The notes below the pieces were generated by a model. The model was not told the DNA's origin. It worked only from the letters and a program-made list of their open reading frames with translations, and did not search any database. The position numbers and the translations under genes are program-made. A DNA stretch of 17,808 nucleotides from DASQJL01 sp036380835. GTDB lineage: Bacteria > Eisenbacteria > RBG-16-71-46 > SZUA-252. The DNA lies in the NCBI GenBank assembly GCA_036380835.1, contig DASVDZ010000083.1:1-17808 (forward strand), in the 5' to 3' direction. Shown here piece after piece: positions 5,779-11,860 of this stretch. How positions within the stretch are numbered: the first letter of the stretch is position 1; every line of letters starts with the position of its first letter.

Positions 5779-6263
5779 CAGCGGGTCACCGTTCGAACGA
5801 CAAGGACGTGGATCACGACGAGGCCGAGGATGATCGCCGCGGGAGCGAGGCCCAGAAACCCGATGCGCTCCTTCGGCGCATCGCCCGACCCGGCCCCCCC
5901 CTTCGGCATCGGACCGTAGGGGCGGTTCGGCTCGGCGATGGGCGGAGCGGGCGGCGGGTTCGTCCCTGCGACCGAAGGAGGCGGTCCCGCGGGAAGATCG
6001 CTCGGCGGAATGTAGCGGAGCGTCTCCGGGGCCTCGGATTCGAATCCTTGAGGGGCCTTCGTCGAGTCGGCGCGCGCGGCGGTGGAGTCGCCGGGCGCGA
6101 CCGGCTGCGAAACGCCGGGCACGACCGGCTGCGAAACGCCGGCGCTGTCCGCCGAATCGGCGTCCGACGAATCGGGCGGCGTCTGCGTCGCCGCGACCGT
6201 GGCCGCCTCCGCGACGTCGAGCGGCATCCAGAGAAGAAATCGCGGGAACGCCGTGCCGGCCAT
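5778..6263 (-). CDS. Pro/Ser-rich single-pass membrane protein, hypothetical
   Basis: No family recognised. From ATG 6263 it would have 161 residues: a hydrophobic start (MAGTAFPRFLLWMPL), a long low-complexity region rich in Ser, Asp, Ala and Pro, a Pro-rich stretch (PPSDLPAGPPPSVAG, NPPPAPPIAEPNRPYGPMP), and one C-terminal membrane segment (about 134-155, IGFLGLAPAAIILGLVVIHVLVV). Upstream codons in frame (LLPLLLIAG) are also hydrophobic, so a TTG start near 6283 that completes a signal sequence is possible; the start is uncertain. A 24-bp unit is repeated twice (6091-6114 and 6115-6138, one mismatch), giving GVSQPV-VP and GVSQPV-AP. The stop shares its last base with the ATG of the HExxH gene. 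It may be a membrane-anchored spacer for that gene set. Confidence 0.6.
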   Translation of the reverse strand: MAGTAFPRFLLWMPLDVAEAATVAATQTPPDSSDADSADSAGVSQPVVPGVSQPVAPGDSTAARADSTKAPQGFESEAPETLRYIPPSDLPAGPPPSVAGTNPPPAPPIAEPNRPYGPMPKGGAGSGDAPKERIGFLGLAPAAIILGLVVIHVLVVRTVTR

Positions 6264-6321
6264 CCCCGCGATCAGGAGCAAGGGCAGGAGCCCCGCGCGC
6301 GACGCGGCGCGAGGTCGCCGA

Positions 6322-6882
6322 TCAGAACCGGAAGCCGAGGCCGAGTACACCCATCCCCGTGATGCCGAACGTCCCCTCGATCTCCGGATTGAAGCGATAG
6401 CCCACTTCGAAGCCCCAGGACGGGCCGTAGACGATGTTGGCGCGCCCGGTCCACTTGGCGTCGAAGGGGTACGAGAGACCGATGCCGAACTCGGGACGGA
6501 GCCCGGCGCGATTCGCGAACGCGCCGAAGATCCCCGCGATCGAGGGATCGTGGCGCGTGCCTTCGAGGAACTGATACATGTAGTGGCCGCCGACGACGAG
6601 GTCGTCGTTGAACGTGTTGTCGTTCCGGCCGTAGTCCCCGAAGAAGAGATCATTCTGATCGAACCCGAAATAGGCCCCCACCGCGCTGTGCCCCGAGAGC
6701 GAGAAGTCCGCCTGCCCGTACGCCCCCGAGATGACCCCGAAGCCGCCGCGGTTCACGCCCGCTTCGATGTTCGCGTCCGGAATGGTCGCGCGCGCCGCGG
6801 GCGCCCAGCCGACGAGCGCCGCGAGCACCACCCAAGCGAGCATAGTCCAATCCCTGCGTGCATTCCAAGCGACCCGACTCAT
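6322..6882 (-). CDS. Small outer-membrane beta-barrel protein, hypothetical
   Basis: Predicted secreted protein of 186 residues. ATG 6882 is chosen over upstream ATGs because GGGAGGA sits about 6 nt before it. The signal peptide spans residues 1-33 (basic start, TMLAWVVLAALVGWAP, cleavage near ARA-TIPDA). The mature part alternates polar and aromatic or hydrophobic residues with Gly-rich turns (GGFGVISGAYGQADFSLSG, SAVGAYFGFDQNDLFFGDYG, WGFEVGYRFNPEIEGTFGI) and ends LGLGFRF. The final Phe after alternating residues is the usual BAM recognition signal of outer-membrane barrels. A barrel of about eight strands is plausible for the length. No enzyme or binding motif is seen. It is followed after about 58 nt by the Pro/Ser-rich membrane protein gene. 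Confidence 0.8.
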   Translation of the reverse strand: MSRVAWNARRDWTMLAWVVLAALVGWAPAARATIPDANIEAGVNRGGFGVISGAYGQADFSLSGHSAVGAYFGFDQNDLFFGDYGRNDNTFNDDLVVGGHYMYQFLEGTRHDPSIAGIFGAFANRAGLRPEFGIGLSYPFDAKWTGRANIVYGPSWGFEVGYRFNPEIEGTFGITGMGVLGLGFRF

Positions 6883-6926
6883 GTCAGTCCTCCCGATTGG
6901 GTGTGGCTGACCCCACCGATTCACGC

Positions 6927-6932
6927 ATTGTA
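6927..6932 (-). promoter_or_regulatory. Possible -10 element for the beta-barrel gene
   Basis: The minus strand reads TACAAT (6932-6927), one mismatch from consensus, 45 bp before the ATG at 6882. No good -35 is present at 16-18 bp spacing. Otherwise 6883-7018 has no gene. Confidence 0.35.
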
Positions 6933-7018
6933 ATCCAAACGGATGGATCGGCAGAAGGGGGAGCGTTCGAGAGAGCGGCGCCCCGGGCGGGCGCGGCCTC
7001 GGAGCGGAGCGGCGTCCC

Positions 7019-7423
7019 TCAGCGGGAGCGGAGCGAATCGAAGCGGTCGACGTCGATCAACTCGCCGTCACGAAATCGTAGCGGCGGCTGGAGCGTGCCG
7101 TAATACCACCACTCCTCGGTGTGTCCCACGGGCGTGAGGAGGACGCGGCCCGTCGGGTAGCCAAGCGCGTCGAAGACCGCTCGCATGTCGGCCGGCAGAT
7201 GGTCGCGCCAGAACTTCATGCGGAGCGAAACGAGGAGGAGCTTCTCCTGGTGCCGGACGTATTTCGACTGCCAGTCGGTGGTGCGGAGCATCGCCACCGA
7301 GTCGCCCTTCACGAGCAGGATGTCGGTCGGCCCGACGTAGGTGACCTGGGACCGCGCGGGCGGGGCGAAGAGCGTCACGGCCAGCGCGGCCGCGACGACG
7401 AGGAGGACGCGATGTCGAAGCAT
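7019..7423 (-). CDS. Small secreted protein, hypothetical
   Basis: Product of 134 residues from ATG 7423, preferred over an in-frame ATG at 7495 because GGAGGT lies 9 nt upstream and a clean signal peptide follows at once (MLRHRVLLVVAAALAVTLFA, cleavage near ARS-Q25). The mature part contains VTYVGPTDILLVKGDSVAML and, near the C-terminus, ALGYPTGRVLLTPVGHTEEWWYYG then LRFRDGELIDVDRF. This order of Gly-x-Pro, Trp-Tyr-Tyr-Gly and a short 'F-x-D/N-G-x-L' strand resembles the small SmpA/BamE-like periplasmic fold, but that is a pattern resemblance only. It is in line with the barrel gene 137 nt downstream. Function unknown. Confidence 0.75.
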   Translation of the reverse strand: MLRHRVLLVVAAALAVTLFAPPARSQVTYVGPTDILLVKGDSVAMLRTTDWQSKYVRHQEKLLLVSLRMKFWRDHLPADMRAVFDALGYPTGRVLLTPVGHTEEWWYYGTLQPPLRFRDGELIDVDRFDSLRSR

Positions 7424-7496
7424 GGTGCGGAACACCTCCGGGCTCTGGATCGGAACGACCGCCCGGAGCCCGGACGGCCGTCCTTGGCTCCCCATG

Positions 7497-7502
7497 ATTA
7501 TA
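7497..7502 (-). promoter_or_regulatory. Possible -10 element for the small secreted protein gene
   Basis: TATAAT on the minus strand (7502-7497), a perfect -10 in a GC-rich background, 73 bp before ATG 7423. No matching -35 is visible because the upstream segment is a G/C run (7508-7527). This lies in the 115-bp gap 7424-7538, which holds no gene. Confidence 0.4.
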
Positions 7503-7538
7503 CCCCATGGGGGGCCCCGCGCGGGAGGCGAAACGCTT

Positions 7539-7889
7539 CTAGCGGCGGTAGAGGATGCGGCCGCAATTCTCGCAGTTTTCGATCGTTAGAAGATCGTCGT
7601 TCCGCGAGTTGCAGGTCGCCGTCGGGAGGCTCATGCGGCACGCCGGGCAGATGCCGGAGGTCACCGGAACGACCACCCGCGTGAGCCGGCGGCTCATCCG
7701 TTCGTAGGTCTGGAGAAGGCGGCCGTCGATCCGGGCCGCGAGACGCCGCCTCGCCCGCTCGAGCGTCTCCACGTTCTCCACCGGGAAGCCGAGCCGCTCC
7801 TCGTGCGAGGCGATCTCGGGATCGCGCATCTCCCGGAGCATCAGATCGATGTCCTGGAGCTCGATCAGGGCGTCGAGCGGATTCGTCAT
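7539..7889 (-). CDS. Short C4-type zinc-ribbon protein
   Basis: Product of 116 residues. The N-terminus starts MTNPLDALIELQDIDLMLREM, the characteristic opening of the coiled-coil plus zinc-ribbon family (formerly DUF164). The C-terminus is the ribbon: CPAC (C81, C84), then TCNSRNDDLLTIENCENCGRILY with C106 and C109 as the second knuckle. Full-length relatives are about 240 residues with a long antiparallel coiled coil; here the coil is cut to about 60 residues, so this is a compact form and not a truncation (both ends are intact). The gene starts in the stop of the upstream PTS EIIA gene (ATGA). Relatives are thought to act in nucleic-acid or translation-related processes, but the role of this one is open. 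Confidence 0.82.
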   Translation of the reverse strand: MTNPLDALIELQDIDLMLREMRDPEIASHEERLGFPVENVETLERARRRLAARIDGRLLQTYERMSRRLTRVVVPVTSGICPACRMSLPTATCNSRNDDLLTIENCENCGRILYRR

Positions 7890-8377
7890 AGCGCCTGCAC
7901 CAGCGTGTCGCGGACCGCGTCGAAGCCGGGCGCTTCGAGAATCCGCTGCCGTGTCCGGGCCAGCCGGACGGCCTTCACGATCTCCGCGACCAGCTTCAGG
8001 TAGATCGGGTCCCGCTCGATCGGGGGCGCCACGATCAGGAAGAGCAGGTGGGACGGGTTCCCGTCCATGGCGTCGAAAGCGACCCCCTTCTTCGAACGCG
8101 CCACCACGAGCGCGCGTTCGGAGACCATCGTGGCGCGGGCGTGCGGCACGGCGATCCCCCTTCCGATCCCGGTGCTTCCCAGGGCCTCGCGCCGCCGCAA
8201 GACGTCGAGGACCGCGTCGGGATGGCGGGTAACGCGGGCCAGGGCCAGCGTGGCCACCATCTCCTCGAGCACGGAGCTCTTCTTTCGGGAGCGGAGCTCG
8301 GAAATGAATAGTTCGGGTCTGAGGTGGGGTGCGACGACGGAGGTCGGCTCGGTGGCGGCGGCACTGACGTACGGCAT
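7886..8377 (-). CDS. PTS EIIA-type (PtsN-like) regulatory protein
   Basis: Single-domain phosphoacceptor of the nitrogen/fructose EIIA family, 163 residues. After a divergent N-terminus of about 30 residues the domain contains LEEMVATLALARVT, then REALGSTGIGRGIAVPHAR with the phosphorylated His79, and later LLFLIVAPPIERDPIYLKLVAEIVKAVR and ILEAPGFDAVRDTL. No permease (EIIB/EIIC) or HPr is in the window, so a regulatory and not a transport role is likely, as for PtsN. It is first in a two-gene unit; the zinc-ribbon gene is coupled to it by ATGA. AGGA lies about 12 nt before the ATG. A possible promoter is found at 8432-8461. Confidence 0.9.
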   Translation of the reverse strand: MPYVSAAATEPTSVVAPHLRPELFISELRSRKKSSVLEEMVATLALARVTRHPDAVLDVLRRREALGSTGIGRGIAVPHARATMVSERALVVARSKKGVAFDAMDGNPSHLLFLIVAPPIERDPIYLKLVAEIVKAVRLARTRQRILEAPGFDAVRDTLVQAL

Positions 8378-8431
8378 AACTTCCGTTCTTCCTAGCCCTC
8401 GGGGCTAACTGCTCGATTCCCCCGGTCCCTT

Positions 8432-8461
8432 ACGTTACAGGACGCAATCCTCGGCTGGCAA
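8432..8461 (-). promoter_or_regulatory. Possible promoter of the PTS EIIA gene
   Basis: On the minus strand TTGCCA (8461-8456) and TAACGT (8437-8432) are 18 bp apart, two mismatches from each consensus element, about 55 bp before the ATG. The remaining 8378-8640 region between the divergent genes has a small palindromic stem (AGCCC/GGGCT, 8393-8405) and no gene. Confidence 0.4.
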
Positions 8462-8640
8462 GATCGTAGTTTGCTCCCGAAATTCGCCGGGACCTTGCAT
8501 TTCGCGCTCCCGGCGCTTCTCAGCCGTGGACCGCCAAGAGCCTTCGGTGGCGTCACTTAACGGGCCAGGGCGCGATCTTCGCTCGGGGTGCGGCATCGGC
8601 ACGAGCCTTGCGACCCGGAAGGGGCAGGGAGGGATTTCTC

Positions 8641-9144
8641 ATGGTGACGCCGAAGCAGCGCAGGCAAAAGCAGTTGGCCGTCGTGGGAGCCATCGGCCAC
8701 GAGCACTTCATGACCGGGGTCCGGATGCTCTACGCCTGCCGTTACCAGGACGCGCTCACCCATTTCCAGGAGGCCTCCCTCCTCGAGCCGACCGCGAAGG
8801 GATACCTGAGCTACCTGGGGCTCGCGACGGCGCACGCGCACCGGAAGTTCGCCGACGCCGAGCAGCTCTGCCGCAGGGCGATCGAGGCCGAGTACCACCG
8901 AGCCGAGCACTACTACAATCTCGCCGAGGTCTTCCTCCTCTCCGGGCGGAAGAACGACGCGATCAAGTGCTACAACCAGGCGCTCTCCTGGAATCCCAGC
9001 TACGAGCCGGCGCAGGACGCGCTCCGGAAGCTCGGCGTGAGGCGGCCTCCCATCCTGCCGATCCTGCCGCGCAGCCACCCGGTGAACGTGATCCTTGGCA
9101 AGACGTTCCGGCGCCGCCCACGCGCCACGGCCGGCGCCCGCTAA
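8641..9144 (+). CDS. Tetratricopeptide-repeat protein
   Basis: Cytoplasmic protein of 167 residues. ATG 8641 is chosen because GGGAGGG lies 7 nt upstream; an ORF start at 8608 adds an implausible Arg/Gly leader. Three TPR units can be placed at about 20-53 (HEHFMTGVRMLYACRYQDAL, HFQEASLLEP), 54-87 (YLGLATAHAHRKFADAEQLC) and 88-121 (AEHYYNLAEVFLLSGRKNDA, KCYNQALSWNP). The ends are basic (TPKQRRQKQ at the start; FRRRPRATAGAR at the end), which could bind nucleic acid or acidic surfaces. There is no signal peptide, so it is probably an intracellular scaffold. It is the only plus-strand gene between 3283 and the right edge, divergent from the EIIA gene and convergent with the exporter permease, with 21 bp between stops. 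Confidence 0.85.
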   Translation: MVTPKQRRQKQLAVVGAIGHEHFMTGVRMLYACRYQDALTHFQEASLLEPTAKGYLSYLGLATAHAHRKFADAEQLCRRAIEAEYHRAEHYYNLAEVFLLSGRKNDAIKCYNQALSWNPSYEPAQDALRKLGVRRPPILPILPRSHPVNVILGKTFRRRPRATAGAR

Positions 9145-9165
9145 CGGCCCCGACCGCCGCCCTCC

Positions 9166-10008
9166 TCAGTAGTTCGTCTTCCAGTCGATGAGCCCGCGCG
9201 CGCGCGCGAGCCGCTCGCACCACGCGAACCACGCGAGCGACGCCGCCGAGAGTCCCACCGTCGACGCCGCGAGCACGAGCCAGAGCGTTCCGTCCCCCCA
9301 CGTCCTAAGCGCCGCCACGTAGGGGTGCCCGGTCAGGATCCTCCGGATCAGCTCGAGCCAGTACGTGAACGGTAGCGCGAGCGACACCGACTGCGCCCAT
9401 CGCGGAAGCACTTCGATCGGGAAGACCGCCCCCGAGAGAAGGTAGAAGAGCCCGGTCAGCCCCTCGTTCAGATTCATGCTGTGCCGCGCCACGACGAGCG
9501 ACGCGCCCGCGAGGGCGATTCCGAGCATCGCCACCGAGACGAGCCCGAGCGCGACCGCCGCCACGAGGAGCGCCCACGCTCCGGGCGACGCGTCGATCGG
9601 GAGCCGGAGCACCCAGCGGCCGAAGAGGAGCGCGATCGCGATGCCCAGGGACGCCGTCGCGATCTTCGTCAGCCCCCGACCGACGAGATACGAGAGGAGC
9701 CGGATCGGCGCCGTGTAGATGTACTTGAGCGTCTCGTAGTCCTCCCGGTCGCGGAAGACCGCCCACGAGATCCCGACGAGCACCTCGCTCACGTAGAGAA
9801 AGAACGTGTTGCCCAGAAAGAGGAAGAGGAACGCCGCGCCCGTCGCGTGGGCCGGCGAGACGACGCGCACCATGAAGAAGAGGATCAGCGTGGTGGCGAG
9901 CGGCTTGGCGATCGCGAATACGATGAAGAGGAACGGATCGGTCCAGTTCGCCTCGACCTGCCAGCCGAGCCAGGCACCGGCCCGGATCGTATCCCAGGTC
10001 CGCTTCAC
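9166..10008 (-). CDS. ABC-2 type transporter permease (second)
   Basis: Membrane subunit of an ABC exporter, 280 residues with about six membrane segments. The start is GTG 10008, whose bases overlap the stop of the preceding permease gene (GTGA). The open frame continues upstream but only as out-of-frame overlap. Segments include PFLFIVFAIAKPLATTLILFF (about 25-45), AAFLFLFLGNTFFLYVSEVL (58-77), a loop with FRDREDYETLKYIYTAPI typical of ABC-2 permeases, LVAAVALGLVSVAMLGIALA (about 145-164), and GLFYLLSGAVFPIEVLPRWA (about 185-204), the conserved ABC-2 'FLSG..FP...LP' signature. It is last in the exporter unit and pairs with the permease upstream, so a heterodimeric exporter is likely. Substrate unknown. 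Confidence 0.92.
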   Translation of the reverse strand: MKRTWDTIRAGAWLGWQVEANWTDPFLFIVFAIAKPLATTLILFFMVRVVSPAHATGAAFLFLFLGNTFFLYVSEVLVGISWAVFRDREDYETLKYIYTAPIRLLSYLVGRGLTKIATASLGIAIALLFGRWVLRLPIDASPGAWALLVAAVALGLVSVAMLGIALAGASLVVARHSMNLNEGLTGLFYLLSGAVFPIEVLPRWAQSVSLALPFTYWLELIRRILTGHPYVAALRTWGDGTLWLVLAASTVGLSAASLAWFAWCERLARARGLIDWKTNY

Positions 10009-10841
10009 GCGCCCCGGAGCGTGAGGCGCCCCTCCTCCTTTCCCAGCCGCTCGAGCAGGAGGAGCGCGCGATGGGCGAGGAAAAGGAAGAGCGCGAAGAG
10101 GACGATCTCGATCGGCACGATGAAGCGGAGCGGAACGAAACCGTGCGCCGCCTCGCCGTAGAAGATCTGGCGGATTCCGTCGAGGCCGAGCGTGATCGGG
10201 AGGAGCGCGGCCACCGACCCGGCCGCGAGCCCGAGGAATCGGACCGGGAAGTAGAATCCCGAGAGGAAGTAGATCGGCTCCTGGAAGAGCGTCGCGGTGT
10301 GCCACGCCTCTCTTCCCCACAGCAGGAAGACGCTGCTCAGGATCATGCCCAGCGCGTAGACGGCGGCCAGCGTGATGAGGAAGAGGCCGAGCGCCGGAAG
10401 CGCGCGGTCGACCGGAAGCGGCACCTTGTAGAGGAGCGTCCCGCCCACCAGGATCGCGATCGCGCGCGTGGTCGTCATCGCCATGCCGCCGAGGGCCATG
10501 CCGAAGAGGATGCTCATCCTCGAGACGGGGGTGATGAGGTAGAGCTGGAGCTGCCCCTGCTCCTTCTCCCAGAAGAACTGGCTCGCCATGCTCCAGAGCA
10601 CGTTGTTCCAGTAGGCGGTCATCGCCCCGCCGAGCACCACGAACGCCTCGTAGACGGGCGGCGCCTTGAGTCCCCGGTAGACGAGCACGAACGCCGACAT
10701 CGTGAGGAAGGGGAAGAGGGTTTCCCCGATGAGCCACGAGCGCTCCCGGAACGAGGCGCGGATGCGGACGCTCGCGCGCGCCATCACGGCACCCAGGTTG
10801 ACGCGCAGGATCTCGGCGCGCGAGATCGTGTCGCCGTTCAC
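10005..10841 (-). CDS. ABC-2 type transporter permease (first)
   Basis: Membrane subunit of the same exporter, 278 residues. GTG 10841 is chosen because it overlaps the ATPase stop as GTGA. The ABC-2 pattern is clear: an N-terminal cytoplasmic helix (RAEILRVNLGAVMARASVRI), membrane segment FPFLTMSAFVLVYRGL, a loop with FFWEKEQGQLQLYLITPVSR, further segments around LFLITLAAVYALGMILSSVF and EPIYFLSGFYFPVRFLGLAA, and a last segment FIVPIEIVLFALFLFLAH before a basic tail. The FLSGFYFPV motif corresponds to FYLLSGAVFPI in its partner. The two are distant paralogues and are not near-identical, which suits a fixed heterodimer. Confidence 0.92.
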   Translation of the reverse strand: MNGDTISRAEILRVNLGAVMARASVRIRASFRERSWLIGETLFPFLTMSAFVLVYRGLKAPPVYEAFVVLGGAMTAYWNNVLWSMASQFFWEKEQGQLQLYLITPVSRMSILFGMALGGMAMTTTRAIAILVGGTLLYKVPLPVDRALPALGLFLITLAAVYALGMILSSVFLLWGREAWHTATLFQEPIYFLSGFYFPVRFLGLAAGSVAALLPITLGLDGIRQIFYGEAAHGFVPLRFIVPIEIVLFALFLFLAHRALLLLERLGKEEGRLTLRGA

Positions 10842-11860
10842 GCCGTCCCCTCCCCGGATCCGGTCTCGTCGGCGAGCCCCCGGCCCACCATGTGGATGAA
10901 GACGGTCTCGAGCGTCGGCTCCATCTTCGTCAGGTGGAGCACCGGGTGCCCCATCCCCTTCAGGAGCCCGAGCACCTCCCCGATCACGAAGTCCTCCTCG
11001 ACGGCGACGCGCAGCTCGATCGCGCCGGTGCCCGGATGCGCGTGGTGGGACACCGAGCGCACTCCCGCGAGCCCGTCCAATCCCTCGAATCCCGCGGCCC
11101 CGGCTCCGACCTGGAGCTCGAAGACCGGCTCCGCCGGGACGGAGCGCTTGAGCGCCCTCGGCGTGTCGAGCGCGAGGATGCGCCCCTGGTCGATGATCGC
11201 CACGCGCCCGCAGAGCTCGTCCGCCTCGGCCATGTAGTGCGTGGTCAGGAGCACGGTGCGCCCGGGGCGCTCTCGCACCCACCGCGCGATGAAGCCGCGC
11301 ACCTGGCGCGAGGCCTCCACGTCGAGACCGAGGGTCGGCTCGTCGAGGAAGACGATCTCGGGATCGCTCATGAATCCGCGCGCGAAGTTGAGCTTCTGCT
11401 TCAATCCGGTGGAGAGGCTCGAGAGGCGCGAGTCGGCGCGGGCGGTGAGGCCGACCGTCTCCATCAGCTCGCCCGCGCGCCGGCGGGCCTCGGCGTGTGG
11501 AACGCCGTAGAAGCGCGCGAAGAGGTGGAGCGTCTCACGGACGGTGAGGATGCCGTAGCCCGACGTGTCCCCGCCGGAGACGAGGTTGATTCGGCGGCGG
11601 ACCCCGATCGGGTCGCGGGCCACGTCTCGCCCCGACACGAGGGCGCGCCCCGACGTCGGGAGGAGGAGCGTCGTGAGGATCTTGATGAGGGTGCTCTTCC
11701 CGGCCCCGTTCGGGCCGAGGAGCCCGAAGCACTCGCCCGGCCGAACCACGAGATCCACGCCCTGGAGCGCGCGCACCTCGCGCTCGCGGCGGCTCCGGAA
11801 GAGACGCGTCAGCCCGACCGTCTCGATCGCGGCCGGCGGGGTCACGCGGTCGAGGGTCAC
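10838..11860 (-). CDS. ABC-2 type exporter ATP-binding subunit
   Basis: ATPase of the exporter, 340 residues from GTG 11860, which overlaps the AsmA-like gene's stop (GTGA); an alternative GTG at 11845 would shorten it by five residues. Walker A is GPNGAGKST (49-57). The signature reads LSTGLKQK (149-156), replacing LSGGQ, as in the drug/polysaccharide ABC-2 branch. Walker B is IVFLDEPTLGLD (169-180), with switch His208 in TTHYMAEADEL. The Q-loop region is NLVSGGDTSGYGILTVRE, where the usual Gln is not evident. About 115 C-terminal residues after the ATPase core form an alpha/beta accessory domain (VFELQVGAGA, IELRVAVEEDFVIGEVLGLL, EPTLETVFIHMVGR) as in DrrA-like proteins. It works with both permeases downstream. 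Confidence 0.94.
   Translation of the reverse strand: MTLDRVTPPAAIETVGLTRLFRSRREREVRALQGVDLVVRPGECFGLLGPNGAGKSTLIKILTTLLLPTSGRALVSGRDVARDPIGVRRRINLVSGGDTSGYGILTVRETLHLFARFYGVPHAEARRRAGELMETVGLTARADSRLSSLSTGLKQKLNFARGFMSDPEIVFLDEPTLGLDVEASRQVRGFIARWVRERPGRTVLLTTHYMAEADELCGRVAIIDQGRILALDTPRALKRSVPAEPVFELQVGAGAAGFEGLDGLAGVRSVSHHAHPGTGAIELRVAVEEDFVIGEVLGLLKGMGHPVLHLTKMEPTLETVFIHMVGRGLADETGSGEGTA

Noticed and set aside
6091..6138. CRISPR-like or satellite repeat
   Set aside because: Only two directly abutting units without spacers, in frame inside a coding region.
5778..6653. 291-codon version of the Pro/Ser-rich membrane protein
   Set aside because: The first 120 or so codons are a Ser/Thr/Arg-rich wrong-frame reading of the beta-barrel gene, which has its own ribosome-binding site, signal peptide and terminal Phe.
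7503..7527. GC-rich palindromic run (CCCGCGCGGG and CCCCATGGGG) as a terminator or protein-binding site
   Set aside because: The stems have no usable loop and no T-tract; such runs are expected at this GC content.
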